Source: Amycolatopsis lurida | GTDB lineage: Bacteria > Actinomycetota > Actinomycetes > Mycobacteriales > Pseudonocardiaceae | Length of the DNA: 64,000 nt | Assembly: GCF_900105055.1 (NCBI RefSeq) | Contig: NZ_FNTA01000004.1 | Location: forward strand, 3,255,501-3,319,500 | Direction: 5' to 3' | Part shown: positions 25,975 through 34,779 of the stretch, piece after piece | Layout: each line of letters starts with the position of its first letter | How positions within the stretch are numbered: position 1 is the stretch's first letter | Notes under the pieces: generated by a model | What the model was told of the DNA's origin: nothing | Seen by the model: the letters and a program-made list of their open reading frames with translations, nothing else | Databases searched by the model: none | Program-made: the position numbers and the translations under genes

Positions 25975-27549
25975 ATGTCCGTCACCACTCCTCCACGTCC
26001 GCCCGGCCCTCCGGGGCCGCAACCTCCCGGTCGTCCGCCGGGGCCGCCGCCCAGGCCCAGCAGACCGGGTGGTCCGGGCGGCCCGGCCGGAGGCCCGGGA
26101 GGTCCCGGTGTTCCTCGCGGTCCGGGGGGCCCAGGTGGCCCTGGAGGGCCTGGCGGACCGCAGGGTCCCGGCGGCCCTGGTGGTCCCGGTGGTCCCAAGG
26201 GCCCCGGCGGACCTGGGGGTCCAGGAGGGCCCGGTGGGCCTGGAGGGCCAGGCGGTCCTCCGTCCGGCGGCCCCGGCCCGCAGTCCGGTCCTCCGCCCGC
26301 TCCGGCGGTACGGATCGCGGCGCCCGCGCGGCGCCGGACCGGCGGGATCAACCTCGGCCCGCTGCCCGTGGCGAACCTGGTCGTGCTCGAACTCGGGCTC
26401 GCGATCGGCCTCGTCCTGCTAGCGATCGACATGAAGCTGAAGTACGTCGCCATCGGCGTGCTCGCGTTCGCGATCATCATCGCGTTCCTGCGCTGGGGCG
26501 GCCGCTGGTTCACCCAATGGGCTGGACTCACCATGCGGTACATGTTCCGGTCGCACGATCGGGTGGCGAATCCGCTTCCGCCGAGCAGCATCGAGTCGCT
26601 CGCGGCCGAAGAGGACGCCGTCACCGGTCCCGACGACGCCCGCGTGAACCTGCTTCGCCTCGCCGTTCCCGATCTCGTCGTCGCGCACGGTGTCGACCAC
26701 GAGCGCCAGCAGGTCGGCATCGCGTGGAACGACGGCACGTGGACCGCCGTCCTGCTCGTCGAACCCGCGCCCGCGCTGATCACCCAGGCGGGTGGCGCGC
26801 CGAGCCTGCCGCTGTCCGCGCTCGCGCCGTGCCTCGAAGACCGCGGTGTGGTCCTCGACTCGATTCAGATGATCTGGCACTGCTACCCGGGCAGCGCCGC
26901 GCTTCCGTCGGACTCGCCCGCCCTCAGCTCCTACATGGAGGTGCTCGGCCCGCTCCCCGCGGCGGCGCGGCGGACGACATGGGTCGCCATCCGGCTCGAC
27001 CCGCGCCGGTGCCCGGCGGCCATCCGCGAACGCGGCGGCGGTGTCGTGGGTGCGCATCGCGCCCTGATCGGCGCGCTCTCGCGCGTGCGCAACGCCTTGG
27101 AATCGCAGGGCGTGCCGACCCGGCCGCTCGACCCGGACGAGCTGCTGCGCTCCAGCATTTCGGCCGCGGAACTGACCGCGGTCGCCGGTTCGCAGGGCAA
27201 GGTCGGTCTGCAGGAACGCTGGACCGGCGTCACCGCGGCAGGCATCGGTCACGCGAGCTACGCGATCACCAGCTGGCCGAAGGGCAAGATCAGCGGCAGC
27301 CTGAACGCGCTGACCAGTGTCCGCGCGCTGTCGGCGACGGTGGCGATGTCGATCTCGCCGTCCGCGGACGAAGGCAAGATCGGCCTGCGGGGAATCGTTC
27401 GCCTGAGCGCGCGGAACCCGCGTGAACTGGACGCGGCCGACCAGCGGCTGCAAGGCGTCTCGGACCGGCTGGGTGTGACGCTGACGCCGCTGCGCGGACT
27501 GCAGATCTCCGGGTTCTCCGCGACTTTGCCGATCGGAGGCACGGCATGA
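25975..27549 (+). CDS. eccE: Type VII secretion protein EccE with collagen-like N-terminus
   Basis: A 524-residue protein. Residues 1-105 are a Pro/Gly-rich tract with many consecutive G-x-y triplets ([10 protein letters not shown] type) resembling collagen-like sequence. Two TM helices (about 125-175) follow, then a cytoplasmic EccE domain. EccE is the peripheral membrane-complex subunit; M. tuberculosis ESX-4 lacks it, but other ESX-4 loci have it. ATG 25975 starts [11 protein letters not shown]. The stop overlaps the next gene's start by 4 bp. Confidence 0.88.
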   Translation: MSVTTPPRPPGPPGPQPPGRPPGPPPRPSRPGGPGGPAGGPGGPGVPRGPGGPGGPGGPGGPQGPGGPGGPGGPKGPGGPGGPGGPGGPGGPGGPPSGGPGPQSGPPPAPAVRIAAPARRRTGGINLGPLPVANLVVLELGLAIGLVLLAIDMKLKYVAIGVLAFAIIIAFLRWGGRWFTQWAGLTMRYMFRSHDRVANPLPPSSIESLAAEEDAVTGPDDARVNLLRLAVPDLVVAHGVDHERQQVGIAWNDGTWTAVLLVEPAPALITQAGGAPSLPLSALAPCLEDRGVVLDSIQMIWHCYPGSAALPSDSPALSSYMEVLGPLPAAARRTTWVAIRLDPRRCPAAIRERGGGVVGAHRALIGALSRVRNALESQGVPTRPLDPDELLRSSISAAELTAVAGSQGKVGLQERWTGVTAAGIGHASYAITSWPKGKISGSLNALTSVRALSATVAMSISPSADEGKIGLRGIVRLSARNPRELDAADQRLQGVSDRLGVTLTPLRGLQISGFSATLPIGGTA

Positions 27550-28268
27550 GCACCCGCATGCGCGACGCCGGCCAGAGCGCCGGTGTCGCCCCGGAATTCA
27601 CCGTCGACCCGGCGATGCTCGACGCGATCAGCCCTTCCGGCGATCGCGGCGGGATCGTCCTCGGCTCCGGGCTCAAGGGCGAGCCGCTGACGATCTCCGC
27701 GCTGCGCTCGACACCGACCAGGATCGTGCTCGTCGGCGGTCTCTATCTGGCTCGCCAGGTGGCGCTGCGGGCGATGGCGGTCGGGGCGTGGGTCGTCGTG
27801 GCGACCGGACGTCCGGCCGCGTGGCAGGTGCTCCCGCAGGCCGCGGGGAACCAGCCCAACGGCAGGCCTTCGCCGCTGGTGCAGATCCGGCGGCTGTCGC
27901 CGGTGGACCTTCCGCGGCCCTCCGAGGACGCGCCGCTGCTCGTGGTGACCGATGGTGGCCCGACGCCGCAAGACCTGTTCCCGCCGCGGTCGCCGTGGCA
28001 GACGACGATCTACGTGCTGCCGTACCTGCACCCGCAGGCCGGGGCGACCGCGAACGCGGCCGACCTGGTGTTGATGCAGCGGCTCCCGCCGGGACAGGCC
28101 GAGCTGGCCGCCCGGATCTGGCGGCTCCCGCCCCAGATGATGAAGCAGCTCACGACGCTGAAGGACGACCAGGTCGTCGCTCTGGGCCGGAACCTGTGGC
28201 GCCCTCTTCGCCTGGTCACCACGGCGAAAGAGCAGCAGATCCTGGGCCCCGTGCGCCGAGGCGACTAA
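27546..28268 (+). CDS. EccE-linked conserved protein (240 aa)
   Basis: Not recognised. A soluble alpha/beta protein with strands such as [20 protein letters not shown] and [14 protein letters not shown], so a nucleotide-binding or Rossmann-like fold is possible, although no P-loop is present. The ATGA overlap with eccE implies coupled translation and a role with the EccE cytoplasmic domain. The operon ends at the terminator at 28307-28343. Confidence 0.8.
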   Translation: MSTRMRDAGQSAGVAPEFTVDPAMLDAISPSGDRGGIVLGSGLKGEPLTISALRSTPTRIVLVGGLYLARQVALRAMAVGAWVVVATGRPAAWQVLPQAAGNQPNGRPSPLVQIRRLSPVDLPRPSEDAPLLVVTDGGPTPQDLFPPRSPWQTTIYVLPYLHPQAGATANAADLVLMQRLPPGQAELAARIWRLPPQMMKQLTTLKDDQVVALGRNLWRPLRLVTTAKEQQILGPVRRGD

Positions 28269-28275
28269 CCCGCCC

Positions 28276-28305
28276 GCGTCGACTTTAGCGGGCTAAGCGT
28301 GCTCT
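28276..28305. repeat. Palindromic repeat after the eccE operon
   Basis: GTCGACTTTAGCGGGCTAAG followed by CGTGCTCTG, between the last stop codon and the terminator hairpin. Confidence 0.85.
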
Positions 28306-28306
28306 G

Positions 28307-28343
28307 CGGGGGCACTGTCCTTTTCGGACAGTGCCCCCGTTTT
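28307..28343 (+). terminator. Intrinsic terminator of the eccE operon
   Basis: CGGGGGCACTGTCC, TTTTC loop, exact complement, then TTTT: a textbook rho-independent terminator. Confidence 0.95.
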
Positions 28344-28353
28344 GCGTCCTGCC

Positions 28354-28388
28354 CGCGTCACGGTTAGGCCGCTAAACGCGATCCGATG
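28354..28388. repeat. Palindromic repeat upstream of the DUF559-type gene
   Basis: GCGTCACGGTTAGGCCGCTA followed by AACGCGATCCG; the variant centre GCCG shows that the four central bases are free. Confidence 0.8.
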
Positions 28389-28512
28389 CGTGGGGTTTCT
28401 CCGTCAAGGGGAAATCGCGTCGGCTGTGGATAGACCGGTGGTTGTGGATAAACCGCCCTCGAGCAGGCGGTCCCCGCCATGGGTTGCCGGTCATGTCGAT
28501 CACCGTGTCGAT

Positions 28513-29475
28513 ATGACCAAACCCTTCGATTCGTCTCATCTTCCCGACGTCTTCCGTGGCTCGGAAGCGCGCAAGGCAGGCCTCATCACGGCCAGCCAGC
28601 TACGCGGCTCGAGTGTCCGACGGCTGTTCCAGGACGTCTACACACGCGCTGATGTCGAGGTCACGCACGAGTTGCGTTGTCGAGGAGCCGCGTTGCTGGC
28701 GCCTCCCGAAGCGGTGCTGACCGGGCGATCGGCCGCGACCGTTCAAGGTGTCGAGTTGGCGAAACCCCATGATCCGGTCGAGATGGTCGTACCGGAGAAA
28801 CACCGCTTCGGCCCGATAGTCGGTATCAAGGTTCGGCGCACCGAAGTCACGCCCGAGGAATCGAGGCCGTGGAACGGCATTCGGATCGCCCGGAAAAGCC
28901 GAATCGCGCTGGATCTGCTTCTCCGGCTTTCTCCCCGCAAATCCGGTTGGGTGCGACGGCTCCGCATCGGCGTGCCGGATCTGGACCAGTTCATGAGGGC
29001 CGAGAGCCTGACCGATCTGCACCTCAACAGGGAGTTCTACGGCCGCCGCAACAGGGGAATCCGCTTGGCCAGACATGCTTTACGACTGTCCGACCCTCGC
29101 GCGGAGTCGCCCCCGGAGTCGGAGCTTCGCATCGTCCTGGCCGCCGGCGGTATCACGGCGACGCCTCAGCTTGAGGTCACCGCCCGAACCGGCCATTTTC
29201 TCGCTCGCCTCGACCTGGGGGACGAAAAGTTCAAGGTCGCCGTCGAATACGACGGCCGATGGCACAACACACCGAAGCAACGAGCCCACGATCGCAAACG
29301 CCGAAGACGCGTGGAGGCCGAAGGCTGGCGTTTCGTCATCGTCACCGCGGAGGACCTGGCGAACGACTTCGAAGGCATCGTCGAGTCCGTCTGGCGGGCT
29401 CGCCGCCGCGGCGCGTTTAGCCCGCTAACCGCGCCGCGCCCGGATCAGAAGGGAGTGCGCATGGCGCGCGTTTGA
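28513..29475 (+). CDS. DUF559/VSR-like endonuclease-fold protein with AbiEi-type N-terminus
   Basis: A 320-residue protein. The N-terminus (LITASQLRGSSVRRLFQDVY, then GAALLAPPEAVLTGRSAATV) resembles AbiEi-antitoxin-like winged-helix regions. The C-terminal domain has the restriction-like core VAVEYDGRWHNTPKQRAHDR and GWRFVIVTAEDL of DUF559. No AbiEii nucleotidyltransferase partner lies nearby, so a toxin-antitoxin role is not supported. The codons from 29412 are a repeat copy (AFSPLTAP), and the final tail overlaps the convergent truA by 31 bp, so the C-terminal tail looks acquired. Confidence 0.82.
   Translation: MTKPFDSSHLPDVFRGSEARKAGLITASQLRGSSVRRLFQDVYTRADVEVTHELRCRGAALLAPPEAVLTGRSAATVQGVELAKPHDPVEMVVPEKHRFGPIVGIKVRRTEVTPEESRPWNGIRIARKSRIALDLLLRLSPRKSGWVRRLRIGVPDLDQFMRAESLTDLHLNREFYGRRNRGIRLARHALRLSDPRAESPPESELRIVLAAGGITATPQLEVTARTGHFLARLDLGDEKFKVAVEYDGRWHNTPKQRAHDRKRRRRVEAEGWRFVIVTAEDLANDFEGIVESVWRARRRGAFSPLTAPRPDQKGVRMARV
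29412..29434. repeat. Palindromic repeat copy in the 3' end of the DUF559-type gene
   Basis: CGCGTTTAGCCCGCTAACCG; core intact, read in the open frame as A-F-S-P-L-T-A. Confidence 0.85.
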
Positions 29476-30347
29476 TCGGCACGGGAGGCAAGCTCCGCGT
29501 CCGGCGGGTAGTCGACCGCCATCAGCGTCAGGCCGTGTGCGGGGGCCACCGCACTGTCGCGCGTCCGGCTTTCCAAAACGTCGCCGGGCCAGCCCAGCGG
29601 ACGGCGGCCGTCACCGACCAAGAGCAGCGCTCCCACCAGGCTGCGCACCATCGAGTGGCAGAACGCGTCGGCGGAGACGGCGACCTCTACTGCATGCGGC
29701 CCGGTCCGCCGCCATTCGAGCCGCTGCAGCTCGCGAATGGTGGTCCCACCTTCTCGCTGCTTGCAGAAGGCCGCAAAATCCTGAAGGCCCAGGAGAGCCG
29801 TCGATGCCTCGTTCATCGCGTCGATCGATAGCGGACGGCCCCAGGCCAGGGTGTCGTGACGCCGCAACGGATCCACGCCCCAGGGCGCGTCCGAAACGCG
29901 GTAAAGGTAGTGACGCCGCACGGCCGAGAACCGCGCGTCGAACCCAGGCGCCGCGACCCGGGCATCCAACACCCGTACGTCGCCCGGCAGGTAGCGATTC
30001 CAGCGGTGACGCATCCGCCCCAGGTCAGGAATGCCCTGCTCGTCCAGTTCCAGACGACCGGATCGCGTTTTGCCCGCTAAAGGCGACGCGTCGACGTGGA
30101 CCACCTGGCCGGCCGCGTGCACACCGGCATCGGTGCGGCCGGCGACGACAACGGACTTCGGGACCGAAGCTCCCGGAGGCTGCTTCGCGAGCGCCTCTTC
30201 GAGGACTCCCTGCACCGTGCGCCGTCCGGGCTGCCGCGCCCAACCGGAGAAATCGGTGCCGTCGTAGGAAACATCCAGACGCAGACGAACGAGCCCGCCC
30301 TCCGCAGTGGGAGTGGCGGGCTCGTCCGGGGTGTTCGGTGCCGTCAG
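29445..30347 (-). CDS. truA: tRNA pseudouridine(38-40) synthase
   Basis: Converts uridines 38-40 of tRNA anticodon arms to pseudouridine. About 300 residues; catalytic Asp in VVAGRTDAGVHAAGQ, RHYLYR and the C-terminal SFCHSM-type motif (ADAFCHSMVRSLVG) are present. No ATG, GTG or TTG lies between the rplQ stop (30352) and the conserved DVSYDGTDFSG, so a CTG at 30347 with AAGGA 8 nt upstream is proposed. A repeat copy at 30061-30090 encodes SPLAGKTRS in the variable loop after HVDA. It follows rplQ with a 4-nt gap and ends convergent with the DUF559-type gene. Confidence 0.92.
   Translation of the reverse strand: MTAPNTPDEPATPTAEGGLVRLRLDVSYDGTDFSGWARQPGRRTVQGVLEEALAKQPPGASVPKSVVVAGRTDAGVHAAGQVVHVDASPLAGKTRSGRLELDEQGIPDLGRMRHRWNRYLPGDVRVLDARVAAPGFDARFSAVRRHYLYRVSDAPWGVDPLRRHDTLAWGRPLSIDAMNEASTALLGLQDFAAFCKQREGGTTIRELQRLEWRRTGPHAVEVAVSADAFCHSMVRSLVGALLLVGDGRRPLGWPGDVLESRTRDSAVAPAHGLTLMAVDYPPDAELASRADQTRAMRTPF
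30061..30090. repeat. Palindromic repeat copy inside truA
   Basis: GATCGCGTTTTGCCCGCTAA followed by AGGCGACGCG. The TTTAG arm is TTTTG here; on the coding strand an in-frame TAA becomes AAA (Lys). Confidence 0.85.
30291..30323 (-). promoter_or_regulatory. Inverted repeat at the 5' end of truA
   Basis: GAGCCCGCC and its exact complement, 15 nt apart, within the first codons of truA. It could fold in the mRNA and modulate truA translation or rplQ 3' end formation; no U-tract follows. Confidence 0.4.
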
Positions 30348-30351
30348 GACG

Positions 30352-30915
30352 TCAGTCCTTCTTGCTGTCCGCGTCCGCGGCGGGGGCCTCAGCGGCCTCG
30401 TCGGCGGCGGGAGCCTCGGTGGCCTCCGGAGCCTCGGTGGCGGCCGTGTCGGCAGCCTCAGGGGCGTCGGTGGTCTCCTCGGCGGCCGGGGCGGCAGCCT
30501 TCGGCTCGTCCTTGGCGAACTTCGTCTTGCGCGCGGCCTCGGCCTCGGCGGTGACGGTCTTCTCGGCCACCAGCTCGATGACGGCCATGGGGGCGTTGTC
30601 GCCCTTACGTGCCATCGTCTTGGTGATCCGGGTGTAGCCACCCGGACGCTCCGCGAAGAACGGACCGATCTCGGCGATCAGCTTGTGCACGACGTCCTTG
30701 TCGCGCACGATGCGCTGGATCTGACGACGGTTGTGCAGGTCGCCCCGCTTCGCCTTCGTGATCAGCTTCTCGGCCAGCGGGCGCACCCGCCGGGCCTTCG
30801 CCTCGGTCGTCGTGATCTTGCCGTGCTCGAACAGCTGGGTGGCCAGGTTGGCCAGGATCAGCCGTTCGTGCGCGGGCGACCCGCCGAGACGGGGTCCCTT
30901 TGTGGGGGTGGGCAT
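30352..30915 (-). CDS. rplQ: 50S ribosomal protein L17
   Basis: A 187-residue L17: the core is residues 1-120 ([20 protein letters not shown], then [20 protein letters not shown]). The final 65 residues are an acidic Ala/Glu-rich actinobacterial extension. Last ribosomal gene of the alpha operon, followed by truA. Confidence 0.96.
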   Translation of the reverse strand: MPTPTKGPRLGGSPAHERLILANLATQLFEHGKITTTEAKARRVRPLAEKLITKAKRGDLHNRRQIQRIVRDKDVVHKLIAEIGPFFAERPGGYTRITKTMARKGDNAPMAVIELVAEKTVTAEAEAARKTKFAKDEPKAAAPAAEETTDAPEAADTAATEAPEATEAPAADEAAEAPAADADSKKD

Positions 30916-30992
30916 CGGTTCTCCTCGTTCAGCTCACAGCTGGAGGCCGTCGCTCCCCCACCCCTACTGGTGTGAGGGAGCCGTAGCTGGCC

Positions 30993-32066
30993 TTACAGCT
31001 GCTCCGTCTCTGCGTAGTCCTGGCCATCGTCGTGGCCGTTGTCCGAAATTCCGTCCGTGATGCTGTCGACGCCCTCGGACCAGCCTTCACCGTCGTAGCT
31101 GGCCGCGGCCGCGGTCGGGTCGAACCCGGGCGGGCTGTCCTTCAGCGCGAGGCCGAGACCGACGAGCTTGAGCTTGACCTCGTCGATCGACTTCGCACCG
31201 AAGTTGCGGATGTCCAGCAGGTCGGCCTCGCTGCGCGAGACCAGTTCGCCGACGGTGTGGATGCCCTCGCGCTTGAGGCAGTTGTACGACCGGACGGTGA
31301 GGTCCAGGTCCTCGATCGGCATCGCGTAGGCGGCGATGGTGTCCGCCTCCTGCGGCGACGGGCCGATCTCGATGCCTTCGGCGTCGACGTTCAGCTCGCG
31401 CGCGAGACCGAACAGCTCCACCAGCGTCTTACCGGCCGACGCGACAGCGTCCCGCGGCGTGATCGACGGCTTCGTCTCCACGTCCAGGATCAGCTTGTCG
31501 AAGTCGGTGCGCTGCTCGACACGAGTCGCCTCGACCTTGTAGGTCACCTTCAGCACCGGGGAGTAGATGGAGTCGACCGGGATCCGGCCGATCTCCGCGC
31601 CCGCCTGCTTGTTCTGCAGGGCCGGAACGTAACCGCGGCCGCGCTCGACGACGAGCTCGATCTCGAGCTTGCCCTTGCCGTTCAGCGACGCGATGTGCAG
31701 ATCCGGGTTGTGCACGGTGACACCGGCCGGGGGCACGATGTCGGCGGCGGTGACCTCACCGGGGCCCTGCTTGCGCAGGTACATGGTGACCGGCTCGTCC
31801 TCTTCCGAGGAGACCACGAGCTCCTTGAGGTTCAGGATGATGTCGGTGACGTCTTCCTTCACCCCGGGAACGGTGGTGAACTCGTGCAGCACGCCGTCGA
31901 TGCGGATGCTCGTCACGGCCGCGCCCGGAATGGACGACAGCAGCGTACGACGCAGCGAGTTGCCGAGCGTGTAGCCGAAGCCGGGCTCCAGCGGTTCGAT
32001 GGTGAACCGGGAGCGGGTCTCGTTGACCGTCTCTTCGCCGAGAGCCGGTCGCTGGGAAATCAGCAT
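30993..32066 (-). CDS. rpoA: RNA polymerase alpha subunit
   Basis: A 357-residue alpha subunit. The N-terminal assembly domain ([35 protein letters not shown]) and the C-terminal HhH domain for UP-element/activator contact ([33 protein letters not shown]) are both present. ATG 32066 matches family starts. A perfect hairpin at 32161-32187 lies between rpsD and this gene. Confidence 0.98.
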   Translation of the reverse strand: MLISQRPALGEETVNETRSRFTIEPLEPGFGYTLGNSLRRTLLSSIPGAAVTSIRIDGVLHEFTTVPGVKEDVTDIILNLKELVVSSEEDEPVTMYLRKQGPGEVTAADIVPPAGVTVHNPDLHIASLNGKGKLEIELVVERGRGYVPALQNKQAGAEIGRIPVDSIYSPVLKVTYKVEATRVEQRTDFDKLILDVETKPSITPRDAVASAGKTLVELFGLARELNVDAEGIEIGPSPQEADTIAAYAMPIEDLDLTVRSYNCLKREGIHTVGELVSRSEADLLDIRNFGAKSIDEVKLKLVGLGLALKDSPPGFDPTAAAASYDGEGWSEGVDSITDGISDNGHDDGQDYAETEQL

Positions 32067-32160
32067 CTTTCCTAATTCCTTTCCAAACGGCGCCCGCCAT
32101 ATGACACCGAAAGGGATGGCGAAACGGCGGCGCACTCCGGGCGCCGCCGCCCGTGCCCAC

Positions 32161-32187
32161 ATCGGGCCGGGGAAACCCCGGCCCGAT
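32161..32187 (-). promoter_or_regulatory. Hairpin between rpsD and rpoA
   Basis: ATCGGGCCGGGG, AAA loop, exact 12-bp complement. No U-tract follows on the minus strand, so a partial attenuator, a processing site or a regulatory element is more likely than a full terminator. Confidence 0.55.
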
Positions 32188-32193
32188 GGTGGA

Positions 32194-32799
32194 TCACTTC
32201 GAGTAGAGCTCGACGATCAGCTGTTCCTGGACCGGAACGTCGATCTGAGCGCGCTCCGGGAGCTGGTGGACCAGCACACGGAGGTTGGACGGAACGACCT
32301 GGAGCCACGCGGGAACGGGACGCTCGCCGAAGGACTCCTTGGCCGCGACGAAGGGCAGCATCGCGAACGACTTCGGCCGCACGTCGATGATGTCCCACTT
32401 CGTGACCTGGTAGGACGGGACGTTGACCTTGACGCCGTTGACCAGGAAGTGGCCGTGGCTCACCAGCTGACGCGCCTGACGGCGGGTGCGGGCGATGCCG
32501 GCGCGGTAGATCACGTTGTCCAGCCGGGACTCGAGGATCTGCAGCAGGTTCTCACCGGTCTTACCCGGACGCCGGACGGCTTCCTTGTAGTACCGGACGA
32601 ACTGACGCTCGAGAACGCCGTAGGTGTAGCGAGCCTTCTGCTTCTCCTGCGACTGCAGGAGGTACTCGGACTCCTTGATGCGCCCGCGGCCGTGCTGGCC
32701 CGGCGGGTAGGGGCGACGCTCGAAAGCCTGGTCGCCGCCGATGAGGTCAACCTTGAGGCGACGCGAAATACGCGTCGCGGGGCCGGTGTAACGAGCCAT
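32194..32799 (-). CDS. rpsD: 30S ribosomal protein S4
   Basis: A 201-residue S4 ([21 protein letters not shown]4 RNA-binding domain [20 protein letters not shown]). No N-terminal zinc cysteines are seen, so this is the zinc-free form. It binds 16S rRNA early in 30S assembly. It lies between rpsK and rpoA. Confidence 0.97.
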   Translation of the reverse strand: MARYTGPATRISRRLKVDLIGGDQAFERRPYPPGQHGRGRIKESEYLLQSQEKQKARYTYGVLERQFVRYYKEAVRRPGKTGENLLQILESRLDNVIYRAGIARTRRQARQLVSHGHFLVNGVKVNVPSYQVTKWDIIDVRPKSFAMLPFVAAKESFGERPVPAWLQVVPSNLRVLVHQLPERAQIDVPVQEQLIVELYSK

Positions 32800-32822
32800 T
32801 TCTTCTTACTCCTCCCCGTTCC

Positions 32823-33230
32823 TCAGACCCGGCGCCGCTTGGGCGGGCGGCAGCCGTTGTGAGGCTGCGGGGTCACGTCCTGGATGGTGCCGACCTCGAG
32901 GCCGGCCGCCTGCAGCGAGCGGATCGCCGTCTCGCGGCCCGAACCCGGGCCCTTCACGAACACGTCGACCTTCTTCATGCCGTGCTCGGCAGCCTTGCGG
33001 GCGGCGTTCTCGGCGGCCATCTGCGCGGCGAACGGGGTGGACTTACGCGAGCCCTTGAAGCCCACGTGACCACTCGACGCCCACGCGATCACGGCACCGG
33101 TCGGGTCCGTGATCGAGACGATGGTGTTGTTGAAGGTGCTCTTGATGTGCGCGTGACCGTGCGCGACATTCTTCTTTTCCTTACGGCGGACCTTCTTGGC
33201 CCCCGCCGCAGTACGAGACTTCGGTGGCAT
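32823..33230 (-). CDS. rpsK: 30S ribosomal protein S11
   Basis: A 135-residue S11 with [20 protein letters not shown] and the C-terminal [18 protein letters not shown]. The AGGAG ribosome-binding site lies directly after the stop of the 61-codon frame at 33249-33434. Confidence 0.97.
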   Translation of the reverse strand: MPPKSRTAAGAKKVRRKEKKNVAHGHAHIKSTFNNTIVSITDPTGAVIAWASSGHVGFKGSRKSTPFAAQMAAENAARKAAEHGMKKVDVFVKGPGSGRETAIRSLQAAGLEVGTIQDVTPQPHNGCRPPKRRRV

Positions 33231-33248
33231 GTTTTGAGGGTTCTCCTG

Positions 33249-33434
33249 TTAGCGCGCGTTCTCTTGGTGAGCGGCGACCGCTTCGGCCTGTCCGCGCCGG
33301 ATGATCGAACCGGCGTCGGTGTACAGGTTGCGGAGCGCCATCGGGCGGGCGTAGAGCGCCTTGGGCGAGACACAAGCCGAGCCACGACGGCGGACGCCGC
33401 CCATCTGCACGACCTTCTTGCCCTGGACGCTCAC
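33249..33434 (-). CDS. Unrecognised 61-residue protein between rpsM and rpsK
   Basis: A GTG start overlaps the rpsM stop (GTGA) and the TAA lies just before the rpsK ribosome-binding site. GC at codon position 3 is about 85% against about 52% at position 2 by my hand count, a coding-like profile for this genome. The product begins [20 protein letters not shown], with a basic N-terminal half, one Cys and a helical-looking C-terminus ending HQENAR. The gene order known to me has rpsK directly after rpsM. It could be a small ribosome-associated or regulatory protein; there is no family match that I recognise. Confidence 0.55.
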   Translation of the reverse strand: MSVQGKKVVQMGGVRRRGSACVSPKALYARPMALRNLYTDAGSIIRRGQAEAVAAHQENAR

Positions 33435-33811
33435 TTCTTGCCAGCCTTCTTCTTGCCGGCGACCGTCTTCTTCGGACCCTTACGGGTGCGGGCGTTCGTC
33501 TTGGTGCGCTGACCACGGACGGGAAGTCCGCGGCGCCAGCGAAGGCCCTCGTAGCACCCGATCTCGATCTTCCGACGGATGTCGGCGTTCACCTCGCGGC
33601 GAAGGTCACCCTCGACCTTGAAGTTCTCCTCGATGTAGACCCGCAGCTTCGCGAGGTCGTCATCGCTCAGATCCTTGACGCGAGTGTCCGCGTTGAGCTC
33701 GGCAGCCGCGATGAGCTGCTTCGAGCGGGTACGGCCGATGCCGTAGATGTAGGTCAGCGCGATCTCCAACCGCTTTTCGCGGGGGAGGTCTACGCCAGCG
33801 AGTCGTGCCAT
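33431..33811 (-). CDS. rpsM: 30S ribosomal protein S13
   Basis: A 126-residue S13 ([40 protein letters not shown]) with the usual Lys-rich tail. First gene of the alpha operon proper, 200 bp downstream of rpmJ. Confidence 0.97.
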   Translation of the reverse strand: MARLAGVDLPREKRLEIALTYIYGIGRTRSKQLIAAAELNADTRVKDLSDDDLAKLRVYIEENFKVEGDLRREVNADIRRKIEIGCYEGLRWRRGLPVRGQRTKTNARTRKGPKKTVAGKKKAGKK

Positions 33812-33941
33812 TGGCGTTGATGCTCCTTCATAGAATTCATCTTCAGGTCTGCTCCCCGTCCGGTCCCGGGACCGACTCGCCTGTCGTGCCCTCTGCTTGC
33901 GCTTCGGGTGTCCCGGCCTCGGCCTGAAGTCCGAGGGTGAA

Positions 33942-33963
33942 CCGGGCCGTTCGCACGGCCCGG
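33942..33963 (-). promoter_or_regulatory. Hairpin between rpmJ and rpsM
   Basis: CCGGGCCGT, TCGC loop, ACGGCCCGG. It lies in the 205-bp gap; either a partial terminator after rpmJ or a leader element of the alpha operon. Confidence 0.45.
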
Positions 33964-34016
33964 CAGGTGCGGGGAGATTGTGTAGCCGTCAATCCACTCT
34001 GTACGAGTGCGAGTGA

Positions 34017-34130
34017 TCAGCCCTGCCGCTGCTTGTGCCGCAGGTTTTCGCAGATCACCATGATCCGGCCGTGACGGCGGATCACCTTGCACTTGTCGCA
34101 GATCTTCTTGACGCTCGGCTGAACCTTCAC
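34017..34130 (-). CDS. rpmJ: 50S ribosomal protein L36
   Basis: A 37-residue protein starting [19 protein letters not shown] (GTG start with AGGAG upstream) and ending RHKQRQG. It keeps the zinc ligands C-x2-C, C and H, so it is the zinc-ribbon (C+) form. It lies between infA and rpsM. Confidence 0.95.
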   Translation of the reverse strand: MKVQPSVKKICDKCKVIRRHGRIMVICENLRHKQRQG

Positions 34131-34166
34131 GTCTCCTGCTCTCCTGCTTGTGCTAACTCGTCGTGA

Positions 34167-34388
34167 TCACTTGTAGCGATAGACGATGCGACCACGTGAC
34201 AAGTCGTAGGGCGAGAGCTCCACGACAACCCTGTCCTCGGGCAGGATGCGGATGTAGTGCTGCCGCATCTTGCCGCTGATGTGTGCAAGGACCTTGTGGC
34301 CGTTCTCCAACTCGACGCGGAACATCGCGTTGGGGAGCGGCTCGACTACGCGGCCTTCGACCTCGATGGCCCCGTCTTTCTTGCCCAT
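34167..34388 (-). CDS. infA: Translation initiation factor IF-1
   Basis: A 73-residue OB-fold protein ([41 protein letters not shown] in part). It binds the 30S A site during initiation. The first gene of this stretch after the repeat-containing gap downstream of map. Confidence 0.97.
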   Translation of the reverse strand: MGKKDGAIEVEGRVVEPLPNAMFRVELENGHKVLAHISGKMRQHYIRILPEDRVVVELSPYDLSRGRIVYRYK

Positions 34389-34643
34389 GTCCTCCGCATT
34401 TCCTGTCGCTACGCTGTGTTATCAGTCAGAGCTTGAGTGCTTGGCTGGGTGGTGCATCGGCACACTCCTGCCCGGGTCCAATGTCCGTTCGCGAGAAGTC
34501 ACGAGCGCGCAGGATCCGGGCGCGATGAGTACACCGACTTGACAGTGTACGCAACCCGTGTCGCGAGCCCCAAACGGGGGTGACTGTGTTAGGTGGCCCC
34601 TGAGCCCGCCTGATGCGGCCTCCACCATCGTACGCCCTCGCCG

Positions 34644-34677
34644 ACCTGCGTTTAGCGGGCTAATCGCGATCCGGCGG
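34644..34677. repeat. Palindromic repeat upstream of infA
   Basis: ACCTGCGTTTAGCGGGCTAA followed by TCGCGATCCGGCGG: a full-length consensus copy. Confidence 0.9.
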
Positions 34678-34779
34678 GCTCGCGACCTGGGGGCGCTCGG
34701 CGGACGAGGTGCACCCGATGGAGGCAGCCGGCAGGCACCTCAACGGCGGGCCCGGACGCTCCCCCGACAAGCGGACGCA

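Noticed and set aside
28513-29475. A type IV (AbiE) toxin-antitoxin system
   Set aside because: Only an AbiEi-like N-terminus is present; no nucleotidyltransferase toxin gene adjoins it.
33181-33516. Other overlapping minus-strand frames across the rpsM-rpsK junction
   Set aside because: They run through rpsM and rpsK in wrong frames; only the 33249-33434 frame fits the gap and has a coding-like GC profile.
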